Source of the DNA: JAAYPI01 sp036734385
Lineage (GTDB): Bacteria; Bacteroidota; Bacteroidia; Bacteroidales; Paludibacteraceae
DNA: 20,293 nt
Direction: 5' to 3'
NCBI GenBank assembly: GCA_036734385.1
Contig: DAIMYQ010000029.1
Coordinates: forward strand, 1 to 20,293
Shown: positions 7,436 to 16,499 of the stretch, piece by piece
Layout of the letters: each line of letters opens with the position of its first letter
How positions within the stretch are numbered: position 1 is the first letter of the stretch
Made by a program: the position numbers and the translations under genes
Notes under the pieces: generated by a model
Seen by the model: only the letters and a program-made list of their open reading frames with translations
Databases searched by the model: none
What the model was told of the DNA's origin: nothing

Positions 7436-9511
7436 ATGGCAACATTAGAAAAAATTAGACAAAAAGGCGTTCTTTTAACTGTTATTATTGGGGGAGCATT
7501 ACTTGCATTCATTATTGGCGGTATAGATTTTAAATCTTTTAATAGAAGTTCACGGGAAGTCGTTGCAGAAGTTAATGGTAATGAAATTAAGATAGCTGAT
7601 TATGAAAAGAGGATAGATGAAATGACCTCTTTCTACAAGGTGGAAATGGGACAAACTAATCTTCCTGAAGAATATGTAGAACAAATAAGAAATTCAGTTT
7701 GGGATACATGGTTGAATGAGCAGCTTGTTGGAGCACAATGCGAAAAATTGGGCATTGTTGTAACTGATGAAGAATTAGCTGATGCGCTTTGTGGTAATAA
7801 TATTCATCCAATAATTACTTCTGTTAGAATGTTTTATAATCCACAGACGGGTAAGTTTGATAAATCTTATTTGATGCAGTTTTTGAACAATATGGATAAA
7901 GACGATACTGGCGAAGCAAAAAAATATTGGTCGTTTATAGAAAGAATGGTAAAGAACAATATGTTGGAACAAAAATATCAGGTGTTGCTTGCTAATGCAG
8001 TCAGTGTGAATAATATTGATATTAAATATTCTTTTGAAGGTAGAAATAATACTACTGATATAGCATTTGTTGTACAACCATATCAAACATTATCAGACTC
8101 TTTGTTCAAAGTATCTGATCAGGCTATCAAGGAGAGATATGAAAAGAAAAAATCAACCTATAAGCAAGAAGAGAGTGCTGATATTTTAGCTGTTTCGTTT
8201 GATATTGTTCCTTCTCAAAGAGACTTTGAGGAGGTGAAAACATGGATAGAAAAGTTACAACCTGAATTTGCTACGTCGGATGATTTTGTCGCTATAGCAA
8301 ACCAAAATTCAGATACCCCCAACAAGGATATTGCCTTAAGTAGAAATTATATTGATCCTGATCTTCGAGATTTTGCTTTTTCCGGAAATATAGGACAGCT
8401 ATTTGGTCCAAAATTCGTCAATGGGGCTTATAAAATGGCTCGTATTATTCAAAAGGGAATTATAGCTTCTGATTCTGCTAAAGTTCGTCATATTTTGGTG
8501 CAAGAAGCTACGGAGGCTAAAACGCAACAAGTCGTAGATAGTTTAATGGGAGTCCTCAAAGCTGGTGCAAATTTTGCTGATGTGGCCAAACAAAACTCTA
8601 AAGCCGGCACAGGTTCTAATGGAGGCGATTTGGGTTGGATTAAGGATGGTGATTTGGATAAAAATTTTAGTAAGTCCGCCATTAATGCTACTGTGAATGA
8701 TTTATTTACTGTTAAAGTTGGTTCTGCGATTCACATTGTTCAAGTTACGGAAAAAACTAAACCGGTTGAAAAGGTCAAATTGGCAACTATTATCAGGGAG
8801 GTAGTTCCTAGCTCAAGTACATATGGTTCTATTTATAACAAAGCAAGTCAGTTTCTTGCTAAGAGTTCAAATTTAAAAAAGTTTGAAGCAAATGCAAAAC
8901 CTGAACAAGGAATCTTTGTTAGAAATTATAATGTAAAAAAACAAGATCCTCGTATTGCCAATTTTAAGGATTCTCGTCAGATTATACGTTGGGCATTTAA
9001 CCAAAAAGAAGGTGATGTTGCTGATAAAGTTTTTGAATGTGGAGATCAGTTTGTTGTAGTAGCTCTTAAGAGTCTTAATGAAGAGGGCATAAAGCCTTTC
9101 GAGAAAGTAAAGACTGAAGTAAAAGCTGAATTAATTAAAGAAAAAAAAGCTGACAAGATTGCTGCTTCTTTCCAAGCAAAAATAGCACAGGGACTGACAA
9201 TTGAACAACTTGGCCTACCTGTTCAGGCAGCTCAGGGAGTGTCTTTTGATTCACAGTTTGTTCCTGGTATGGGCAGGGAACCAATGGTTTTAGGAAATTT
9301 ATTGTCCATCGTTAAAACCCAGAAGCCAAAGGTGATTAAAGGTGATAATGGGGTATATGTTGTCAAATCTACTGTCGTGGCTCCCAAAGTTCCATTCAAC
9401 AAAGAACAAGAAATAAGAATTATTAATTCGAGAATGTTTTATCAACCTACGGTTATTGAAGCTCTTAAGAAAGCTTCTGAAATTAAAGATAATCGTTTGA
9501 ATTTTTATTAA
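7436..9511 (+). CDS. PpiD/SurA-like peptidyl-prolyl cis-trans isomerase
   Basis: The 691-residue product is a membrane-anchored periplasmic folding factor. The short cytoplasmic start is followed by one membrane segment (GVLLTVIIGGALLAFIIGGI, residues 11-30). A SurA/PpiD N-terminal chaperone region begins at VVAEVNGNEIKIADYEKRID (42-61). A parvulin domain spans about 347-442, with its typical RHILV (351-355), FADVAKQNS and GGDLGW (396-401). The long helical C-terminal part (about 445-691) repeats PpiD-like features. In the family it helps secreted and outer membrane proteins fold as they leave the Sec channel. It is separated from the CNNM/CBS gene by 130 bases, more than other gaps in the cluster, and is followed by an intrinsic terminator, so it ends this transcription unit. 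Confidence 0.92.
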   Translation: MATLEKIRQKGVLLTVIIGGALLAFIIGGIDFKSFNRSSREVVAEVNGNEIKIADYEKRIDEMTSFYKVEMGQTNLPEEYVEQIRNSVWDTWLNEQLVGAQCEKLGIVVTDEELADALCGNNIHPIITSVRMFYNPQTGKFDKSYLMQFLNNMDKDDTGEAKKYWSFIERMVKNNMLEQKYQVLLANAVSVNNIDIKYSFEGRNNTTDIAFVVQPYQTLSDSLFKVSDQAIKERYEKKKSTYKQEESADILAVSFDIVPSQRDFEEVKTWIEKLQPEFATSDDFVAIANQNSDTPNKDIALSRNYIDPDLRDFAFSGNIGQLFGPKFVNGAYKMARIIQKGIIASDSAKVRHILVQEATEAKTQQVVDSLMGVLKAGANFADVAKQNSKAGTGSNGGDLGWIKDGDLDKNFSKSAINATVNDLFTVKVGSAIHIVQVTEKTKPVEKVKLATIIREVVPSSSTYGSIYNKASQFLAKSSNLKKFEANAKPEQGIFVRNYNVKKQDPRIANFKDSRQIIRWAFNQKEGDVADKVFECGDQFVVVALKSLNEEGIKPFEKVKTEVKAELIKEKKADKIAASFQAKIAQGLTIEQLGLPVQAAQGVSFDSQFVPGMGREPMVLGNLLSIVKTQKPKVIKGDNGVYVVKSTVVAPKVPFNKEQEIRIINSRMFYQPTVIEALKKASEIKDNRLNFY

Positions 9512-9562
9512 TGTGAATGATTTAACAATCTGCTAAATAAAGAATAAGTTCTTAATAAAATG

Positions 9563-9594
9563 AAACCGAGGTATTTTTTATCTCGGTTTTTTTT
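9563..9594 (+). terminator. Intrinsic terminator after the isomerase gene
   Basis: AAACCGAG (9563-9570) pairs with CTCGGTTT (9582-9589). The stem can extend inward by three pairs (GTA with TAT, one of them G-T), leaving a T-rich loop. Eight Ts in a row (9587-9594) form the U-tract. It lies about 50 bases after the isomerase stop. Confidence 0.88.
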
Positions 9595-9622
9595 GATGAC
9601 AAGCTATCTGTCCTTAAATTTG
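9592..9622 (+). promoter_or_regulatory. Bacteroidota promoter for the dsbD operon
   Basis: TTTG (9592-9595) and TAAATTTG (9615-9622) are separated by exactly 19 bases, matching the Bacteroidota -33/-7 consensus with no mismatch. Transcription would start near 9628, about 20 bases before the dsbD ATG. The -33 element is made partly from the T-tract of the preceding terminator. Confidence 0.75.
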
Positions 9623-9647
9623 AACCAACAATTACATCTGAAATGAC

Positions 9648-11726
9648 ATGAATCGAAAAATTCTATTTGCACTATTCTTTTTGTTCACTGCACAGTTTAT
9701 TGCTGGACAGATTATTGAGCCTATAAAATGGAGTTTCGAATTAAAGAACGTAAGTTCAGATACAAAAGAAATTGTTGCAAAAGCTTTTATTGATAATCAT
9801 TGGCATCTGTACGCAATGGGAATTCCTGAAGGGGGACCTATTGCTACGTCTTTTAAGGTTGATAAGATAGAGGGTGCAAATTTAGCTGGTAATTTTATAG
9901 CAAAGAAACAGCCTTATAGTTTTTATGATGACATGTTTCAAATGCAATTAGCTTATTATGAAACGGAAGCTGTTTTTGTTCAAAAAATAAAAGTAACGAA
10001 TCCGTCTAATTTTTATGTTTCTGGATATGTCCGCTTTATGGCTTGTAATGAATCAAGTTGTCTGCCTCCTACCGAAAAAAACTTTTCTTTTGGACAAAAA
10101 TCAGATGATTCTAAACCTGTTTTATCTCCTGCAATAGGTGAAAATGCTTTGGCTAAACCGTCCTTAAATAAGACATCTTCGGACAAACTTTTGTCTGCTA
10201 ATAGTTCTTTGGAAGTAGAGACACAAGAAGAGTCTTTACAAAAAAATTACACAAAAGATGCCGTTTTAGTTGAGAAAAGTCTGACTCAAACTTCTTCCTA
10301 TTGGAAACCAGTTATTGAAAATCTAAAACAGTTGGGAGATGTAACCTCTACCAAAAATCAATCATTTTTATTGGTATTTATTTTTGGATTTTTAGGCGGA
10401 TTAGTTGCCTTGGTTACTCCTTGTGTTTGGCCGATGATTCCGATGACTGTTAGTTTCTTTATGAAAAATAGCGGAGACAAAAAAAAATCAATAAAAGATG
10501 CGTCCATTTACGGATTGTCTATCGTCATTATTTATTTGGCTCTAGGAATATTGGTAACTGCCATCTTTGGTGCAAGTTCTTTGAACAGCCTTGCTACTAA
10601 TGCTGTTTTTAATCTGCTTTTCTTTGCTTTATTGGTCGTTTTTGCTTTTTCTTTTTTTGGTTTTTTTGAAATAACGTTGCCTTCTTCATGGGTGAACGTA
10701 ATGGACAAAAAAGCTGATTCTACAACTCATTTGCTGAGTATTTTCTTCATGGCGTTTACCTTGGTATTGGTGTCTTTTTCGTGTACAGGACCAATTATCG
10801 GAACATTGTTAGTGGAGGCTGCCACATCAGGTTCGACCATTGGACCTGCTATAGGTATGTTAGGATTTGCATTTGCATTGGCTATTCCGTTTGCTCTATT
10901 TGCTATTTTTCCGTCTTGGCTTAAGTCATTGCCCCGTTCGGGAAGTTGGTTAAATATGGTAAAAGTAAGTCTTGGCTTTTTGGAATTGGCATTTGCTCTT
11001 AAATTTTTCTCTGTGGCCGACTTAGCTTATGGTTGGAATATATTAAGTCGAGATATGTTTATTTTCTTGTGGATTCTGATATTTATTGTTTTAGGTCTTT
11101 ATTTTTTTAGAATTATACGTTTTCCGCTTGATAAAAAGGATAAGAAAATAACTGTACCTCGTATAGCTTTTGGAATTTTGTCTTTTTTATTTGTTGCCTA
11201 TTTAATACCGGGTATGTGGGGTACGCCTCGTAAGTCAATAAGTGCCTTTACTCCGCCTATGTATACTCAAAAGATGAATATGTATCATAATCAGGTTGAG
11301 GCTTCTTTTTTAGATTTTGATAAGGCAATGAATTTTGCTCAGAAAGTGCAAAAGCCGGTTTTGATAGACTTTACCGGTTACGGCTGTGTTAATTGTCGGG
11401 AAATGGAGGCTGTCGTCTTTGAGGACGAAAAGATAAAAGAGTTGATTCATGACAAATTTATTTTTGTTTCTTTATATGTCGATGACAAGAAATCCTTGCC
11501 AGAACCAATGCAAGTAGAAGAAAGTGGGGTTATTCGTACACTAACTACATACGGAGATAAATGGAGTTATTTGCAACGTTTTAAGTTTGGAGCAAATGCT
11601 CAACCATATTACGTTATATTAGATGCAAAAGCAAATCCCTTGGTTGCTTCTTACGCATTTAATAAGGATATAGATTCTTTTGAAAATTATTTGAAAGAGG
11701 CTTTGAAACGTTTTTATAATGAGTGA
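9648..11726 (+). CDS. dsbD: Thiol:disulfide interchange protein DsbD (three-domain)
   Basis: DsbD carries electrons from cytoplasmic thioredoxin across the inner membrane to periplasmic thiol proteins. All three redox parts are visible in the 692-residue product. After a signal peptide (MNRKILFALFFLFTAQFIAG) comes an N-terminal periplasmic domain with Cys133 and Cys138 (MACNESSCLPP). The membrane domain (about 238-520) has the paired cysteines Cys259 in TPCVWPMIP and Cys379 in SFSCTGPIIGT. The C-terminal thioredoxin-like domain has Cys580/Cys583 in YGCVNCREME. A low-complexity Ser/Lys/Glu linker (about 150-220) joins the first two domains. The stop overlaps the start of the helicase gene by 8 bases, so the two are probably translationally coupled. 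Confidence 0.95.
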   Translation: MNRKILFALFFLFTAQFIAGQIIEPIKWSFELKNVSSDTKEIVAKAFIDNHWHLYAMGIPEGGPIATSFKVDKIEGANLAGNFIAKKQPYSFYDDMFQMQLAYYETEAVFVQKIKVTNPSNFYVSGYVRFMACNESSCLPPTEKNFSFGQKSDDSKPVLSPAIGENALAKPSLNKTSSDKLLSANSSLEVETQEESLQKNYTKDAVLVEKSLTQTSSYWKPVIENLKQLGDVTSTKNQSFLLVFIFGFLGGLVALVTPCVWPMIPMTVSFFMKNSGDKKKSIKDASIYGLSIVIIYLALGILVTAIFGASSLNSLATNAVFNLLFFALLVVFAFSFFGFFEITLPSSWVNVMDKKADSTTHLLSIFFMAFTLVLVSFSCTGPIIGTLLVEAATSGSTIGPAIGMLGFAFALAIPFALFAIFPSWLKSLPRSGSWLNMVKVSLGFLELAFALKFFSVADLAYGWNILSRDMFIFLWILIFIVLGLYFFRIIRFPLDKKDKKITVPRIAFGILSFLFVAYLIPGMWGTPRKSISAFTPPMYTQKMNMYHNQVEASFLDFDKAMNFAQKVQKPVLIDFTGYGCVNCREMEAVVFEDEKIKELIHDKFIFVSLYVDDKKSLPEPMQVEESGVIRTLTTYGDKWSYLQRFKFGANAQPYYVILDAKANPLVASYAFNKDIDSFENYLKEALKRFYNE

Positions 11727-14022
11727 AAATAGTACTGATATTATTTCTGATTTGAGTTCTTCCCAAAAGGAAGCCGTCATGTATAACGATGGGCCATCTC
11801 TAATAATAGCAGGGGCAGGTTCCGGTAAAACACGTGTCTTGACTTGCAAGATAGCCTATTTGCTAAGTATGGGTTTACCGCCACAAAATATTATTGCTCT
11901 CACATTTACTAATAAGGCTGCACGTGAAATGAAAGAACGCATAGCTAATATGGTAGGATATAAGATTGCTAATAGGCTATCAATGGGCACATTTCACTCT
12001 GTCTTTTCACGCATATTGAGGCAAGAAGCCTCTTCATTAAATTTTAAAAGCGATTTTGTTATTTATGATACTGGTGATTCTAAAAATACCATAAAGGCTA
12101 TTGTCAAGGAAATGGGATTAGATGAGAAAGTATATAAGCCTTCTATCGTTCTTTCTCGTATTTCGTTTGCCAAAAATAGTTTAATATCAGCACCTGCATA
12201 TTACTCCAGCAAATTGGTCGATAATGATTTTTTTGCTAAAATACCCATGGTAAAGGATATTTATTCTGCTTATGTGGCAAAATTAAAACAATCATCAGCT
12301 TTGGATTTTGACGATTTGCTCTACTATACAAATGTGCTCTTTAGAGATTTTCCCGAGATAAAAGAAAAATACCAATCCATTTTTCAGTATATATTAGTAG
12401 ATGAGTACCAAGATGTGAATTTTTCACAGCATTTATTGGTTAAATTTTTAGCAGAAAAACATCATCGTGTTTGTGTGGTGGGTGATGATGCTCAAAGCAT
12501 TTACTCCTTTAGAGGTGCGGACATTGAAAATATTTTGACTTTTCAGCAAACTTATCCGGAAGCTCGTGTGTTTAAATTGGAACGCAATTATCGTTCTACA
12601 CAAAATATAGTAGGAGCTGCTAATAGTTTGATTGCCAAGAACAAAAACAGAATCAAAAAGTCTGTTTTTTCTGAAAAAGAATTTGGTTCTAAGGTAAGCG
12701 TTTTGTCAGCTTATTCAGATATTGAAGAGGGATTTATCATTGCCAACCAAATTATTCGTTTGAAAGAACGAAACCAATATAAATGGAGTGATTTTGCTGT
12801 TTTGTACAGAACGAATGCTCAATCGAGATTGATAGAAGATGCATTTCGCAAAAATAATATTCCTTATCGTATTTATGGTGGAGTATCTTTCTATCAAAGA
12901 AAAGAAGTGAAAGATGTGTTAGCCTATATTCGTTTGTCTATCAATACAGATGACGAAGAAGCTTTCAAACGTATTATAAATTTTCCTGCAAGAGGCATAG
13001 GAGATACAACACTTTCAAAGGTGTTTGTAACAGCGAAAGAATTTGGCTCTTCATTGTTCGATGTGGCTTCTAATCCATTGAATTTTAATCTATCTGTAAA
13101 TGCAGGGACAGCATCCAAACTGACAGGTTTTGCTGATATGATACAGAAGTTTGTGAATGAAGTGCATGAAAAAGACGCTTATGAAGCAGCCAGTTTTATC
13201 ATAAGAAATTCGGGAATTACTACAGAGTTTCAGCAAAGTAAAACAGCAGAAAATATTAGCAGTCTAGAAAATATTGAAGAGTTATTATCCAGCATTTTTC
13301 AGTATTGCGAGGCAAGGAGGGAGGAGGGAATAGAAACTCCCACTATTATTGATTTTTTGTCTGAAGTTTCATTGCTTACAGATCAGGATGTTGATAAGAG
13401 TGCTGAAGATGAACGTGTTACATTAATGACTATTCATTTGGCAAAAGGACTTGAATTTAAAAATATTTTGATAGCAGGAGTAGAGGAAGAGTTATTGCCA
13501 TCTATTTATAGCACAGAAAATGAAAAAAGTTTGGAAGAAGAACGACGTTTGTTTTACGTAGCTATAACCAGAGCGGAGGAAAATTGTTTTGTTTCGTATT
13601 CTAAAACTCGTTTTAGAAATGGACAAATGAAATATACCAAGTCCAGCAGATTTATTGATGATATTGATTTGGAATATGTAAATTTGCCAAATGATTTTAA
13701 TGGAAAGTCTAGCTCTATTTTTGATTTTTCACAACAAAAGCCATCTTTCTTTAAAGAAAAAAGTGAAATTAATACATCTCAGGTGCTACCTTCTTATCCT
13801 AAGAAACTGGTCAAATTAGAAAAAGCAAATACTAATTCGACTAGTAATCAAGTTAACTTACAAGTGAGTGTAGGAACTAAGATTCAGCATGAAAGGTTTG
13901 GAATAGGTGAAGTAACCGCTTTAGCTGAAGCAGCTGGGGATATGCGTATTACAGTCAAATTTGAGAATGCAGGAGAAAGGGTATTATTACTGAAGTTTGC
14001 AAAATTTACTATTGTAGAGTAA
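11719..14022 (+). CDS. UvrD/PcrA-type ATP-dependent DNA helicase
   Basis: This is a 767-residue superfamily 1A 3'-5' DNA helicase, as used in nucleotide excision repair, mismatch repair and clearing of proteins from DNA. All motifs are present: Q-motif region SSSQKEAV, Walker A AGAGSGKT (31-38), motif Ia TFTNKAAREM, motif II DEYQD (228-232), motif III GDDAQSIYSFRGA (255-267), motif IV LERNYRST (287-294), motif V LMTIHLAKGLEFKN and motif VI FYVAITRAEE (Arg618). A PcrA-like C-terminal tudor-type domain, which binds RNA polymerase in PcrA, starts near 718 (VGTKIQHERFGIGEV). The length is close to the PcrA/UvrD norm. The start lies 8 bases inside dsbD; the functional link between the two is not obvious. 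Confidence 0.94.
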   Translation: MSENSTDIISDLSSSQKEAVMYNDGPSLIIAGAGSGKTRVLTCKIAYLLSMGLPPQNIIALTFTNKAAREMKERIANMVGYKIANRLSMGTFHSVFSRILRQEASSLNFKSDFVIYDTGDSKNTIKAIVKEMGLDEKVYKPSIVLSRISFAKNSLISAPAYYSSKLVDNDFFAKIPMVKDIYSAYVAKLKQSSALDFDDLLYYTNVLFRDFPEIKEKYQSIFQYILVDEYQDVNFSQHLLVKFLAEKHHRVCVVGDDAQSIYSFRGADIENILTFQQTYPEARVFKLERNYRSTQNIVGAANSLIAKNKNRIKKSVFSEKEFGSKVSVLSAYSDIEEGFIIANQIIRLKERNQYKWSDFAVLYRTNAQSRLIEDAFRKNNIPYRIYGGVSFYQRKEVKDVLAYIRLSINTDDEEAFKRIINFPARGIGDTTLSKVFVTAKEFGSSLFDVASNPLNFNLSVNAGTASKLTGFADMIQKFVNEVHEKDAYEAASFIIRNSGITTEFQQSKTAENISSLENIEELLSSIFQYCEARREEGIETPTIIDFLSEVSLLTDQDVDKSAEDERVTLMTIHLAKGLEFKNILIAGVEEELLPSIYSTENEKSLEEERRLFYVAITRAEENCFVSYSKTRFRNGQMKYTKSSRFIDDIDLEYVNLPNDFNGKSSSIFDFSQQKPSFFKEKSEINTSQVLPSYPKKLVKLEKANTNSTSNQVNLQVSVGTKIQHERFGIGEVTALAEAAGDMRITVKFENAGERVLLLKFAKFTIVE

Positions 14023-14053
14023 TGTATTGTTTTTTATACAACAAATTTTTGAG

Positions 14054-16480
14054 GTGATAAAAATTCGACAAATAATCATATCGTGTTTCTTTTTGGTTTC
14101 TTTTTGTTCTTTTGGACAGAAAAAAGTTCTTGTTTATGGTTCTGTTACCAATGAAAACAATCAGCCGATTCAAATGGTAGAAGTTTCAGTTGAGAATTCT
14201 ACTATTCGCACGCAGTCGGATTTGAATGGACGCTACGAACTTTCTTTTGATGCTCCAAAGGATACTTTTAATTTGTGTTTTGGTAGTATCGGTTTTATAT
14301 TAACAAAAAAGCAAATAATAATAAAAAATAGTGCGAAGTATCCGTTAAATGTAAAAATGAAAGAATCTGTCCATCAACTTGATGATGTTTTAGTTGAAGG
14401 AAGGCAGTTGCAGACAACGACTTCCCAATCGGTCAATACGGACAACTTCAAATTGTTACCGACAGCTTCCGGAAATAGTGTGGAATCTCTTATCAAATCG
14501 TTTTCCGGAGTTAGTTCTTCCAATGAGTTGAGCTCACAATATTCTGTTCGAGGTGGTAGTTTTGATGAAAATAGTGTATATGTCAACGGAATAGAAGTAT
14601 ACCGTCCTTACCTTGTTCGTTCCGGAGAACAAGAAGGTCTGAGTTTTATTAATCCGGATATGGTAGGTTCCCTCAATTTTTCGGCAGGTGGTTTTGATGT
14701 TCGGTATGGCGATAAACTTTCTTCTGTACTAGATATTACCTACAAAAGACCGGAACAGTTTGAAGCCAGTGTTTCCGGTAGTTTTGGAGGAGCAACTGCA
14801 TATATTGGTACGGCTTCTGATAAATTTACTCAAATGCATGGGGTTCGTTATAAAAATTCATCTTACCTATTAGGATCATTGCAGACAAAAGGAGAATATA
14901 ATCCGAATTTTGTTGATTATCAAACATTTATGACATATCGGATGACTCCGAAGGCGGAACTTTCATTTCTGGGAAATGTGTCTCAAAATATCTATAATTT
15001 TGTTCCACAAACTCGTTCTACCACGTTCGGTCCTCTTGAATCCATGCAAAATTTCACAGTCTATTTTGATGGACAAGAAAAGGATGTTTTTCGAACTTTC
15101 TTTGGAGCTCTTTCTGCAAACTATAAACCCACAAAAACAGTATCATTGGATTTTACTTTTTCTGCATTTAATACCCACGAGCAAGAGGCTTATGATATAA
15201 AAGGTGAATATTGGTTGAATAAAGTTGCCTCTGCGGGTGATGAAGTGGTTGTATCAGATGAATTGGGTGTTGGTACTTATTATGAACATGCTCGAGATGA
15301 AATGAATGTTTCGGTGTTTAAAATAGCACATAATGGTTCACTGAAATTGAATAGTAACAATACCATTATTTGGGGAGTTGACGCAATGCGGGAGATTGTA
15401 AGTGATTTTGTACAAGAGTGGGAGATGCGAGATTCAGCAGGCTATTCATTGCCCTATAATTCAACAGACGTAAACTTGTATTATAGTCTTTCTTCCTCTA
15501 ATAATTTGACCACAACCAGAGCACATGGATATTTGCAGGAAGTATATAAACTTTATTTCGGTGAATCAATATTGGCTTTTACGGGTGGTCTGAGACTTTG
15601 TTATTGGACTTTTAATAATGAATTAACGGCAAGTCCGCGTTTGACGGTCGCATATTTACCTGATTGGGAACATAAAATAAATTTTCGTTTTGCTACCGGG
15701 ATTTATTATCAATCACCTTCTTATAAGGAAATTAAAGATACTGTTACAATTAATGGTAATTTGACCAATTATCTGAATAAAGATATTGTTTCTCAACAAT
15801 CGTTACAATTTGTTTTGGGAGCAGATTATTTCTTTAATTTATGGGAGCGTCCGTTCAAGTTTACAACAGAATTGTATTATAAGGATATGAAAAATTTGAT
15901 ATCCTATAATATTGATAATGTAAAGATTAATTATCTTGGAAGAAACGATGCAAAGGGTTATGCCGCAGGTGTTGATATGAAATTTTACGGAGAATTTGTC
16001 CCCGGTCTCGATTCTTGGCTGAGCCTTTCACTGATGAACACGATGGAAGATAAAGAAGGTGATAATTATGGTTATCAACCCCGTCCTATGGATCAATTAT
16101 ACAATATTTCAATCTTTTTCCAAGATTATGTTCCCGGATTTCCAAAATATCGTGTTCATTTGATGTTCAATTGGGCTCAGGGTTTTCCTGTATCGGCTTC
16201 GAACACAGGAAATTATTCTTCTACGGCACGTATGCCGGATTATCGTAGAATTGATATTGGACTATCTCGTGTCTTCGAGAAAAATGGAGACCCTTTTATG
16301 GAAAAATGGATTTTTACTTTTGTTAAAAAGATGTCTATTGGTGTAGAAGTACTAAATTTGTTCGGTTTTAATAATGTCAATTCATATTATTGGGTAACTG
16401 ATATTTATAATCAGCAATATGCTGTTCCTAATTATTTAACAGGCAGACAACTTAACTTGAAATTTCAACTAGATTTTTAA
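14054..16480 (+). CDS. TonB-dependent receptor with carboxypeptidase-regulatory-like N-domain
   Basis: This is an outer membrane receptor for active uptake, powered by TonB-ExbBD; the ligand is unknown. I place the start at GTG 14054, giving a clean signal peptide (MIKIRQIIISCFFLVSFCSFG, then Gln). A TTG at 14027 would add nine residues that do not improve it. Residues about 26-105 form a carboxypeptidase-regulatory-like (CarboxypepD_reg-like) beta-sandwich (VYGSVTNENNQPIQMVEVSVE and NGRYELSFDA), common in Bacteroidota receptors. The plug follows, with VESLIKSFSGVSS, YSVRGGSFDENSVYVNGIEVYRP and INPDMVGSLNFSAGGFDVRYGDKLSSVLDI. The rest is a long beta-barrel ending in TGRQLNLKFQLDF, with a terminal Phe as expected of a barrel. 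The length is 808 residues. No SusD-like partner is adjacent, so this is not a typical polysaccharide locus. Confidence 0.92.
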   Translation: MIKIRQIIISCFFLVSFCSFGQKKVLVYGSVTNENNQPIQMVEVSVENSTIRTQSDLNGRYELSFDAPKDTFNLCFGSIGFILTKKQIIIKNSAKYPLNVKMKESVHQLDDVLVEGRQLQTTTSQSVNTDNFKLLPTASGNSVESLIKSFSGVSSSNELSSQYSVRGGSFDENSVYVNGIEVYRPYLVRSGEQEGLSFINPDMVGSLNFSAGGFDVRYGDKLSSVLDITYKRPEQFEASVSGSFGGATAYIGTASDKFTQMHGVRYKNSSYLLGSLQTKGEYNPNFVDYQTFMTYRMTPKAELSFLGNVSQNIYNFVPQTRSTTFGPLESMQNFTVYFDGQEKDVFRTFFGALSANYKPTKTVSLDFTFSAFNTHEQEAYDIKGEYWLNKVASAGDEVVVSDELGVGTYYEHARDEMNVSVFKIAHNGSLKLNSNNTIIWGVDAMREIVSDFVQEWEMRDSAGYSLPYNSTDVNLYYSLSSSNNLTTTRAHGYLQEVYKLYFGESILAFTGGLRLCYWTFNNELTASPRLTVAYLPDWEHKINFRFATGIYYQSPSYKEIKDTVTINGNLTNYLNKDIVSQQSLQFVLGADYFFNLWERPFKFTTELYYKDMKNLISYNIDNVKINYLGRNDAKGYAAGVDMKFYGEFVPGLDSWLSLSLMNTMEDKEGDNYGYQPRPMDQLYNISIFFQDYVPGFPKYRVHLMFNWAQGFPVSASNTGNYSSTARMPDYRRIDIGLSRVFEKNGDPFMEKWIFTFVKKMSIGVEVLNLFGFNNVNSYYWVTDIYNQQYAVPNYLTGRQLNLKFQLDF

Positions 16481-16499
16481 TCAATTAATTTTATAAATA

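Noticed and set aside
14027..14053. TTG at 14027 as start of the TonB-dependent receptor.
   Set aside because: It adds a hydrophobic FFIQQIF segment and an acidic Glu before the basic n-region. GTG at 14054 gives a normal signal peptide.
14054..16480. TonB-dependent receptor considered as the SusC part of a polysaccharide utilization locus.
   Set aside because: There is no SusD-like, glycosidase or sensor gene beside it; neighbours are a helicase and a membrane protease.
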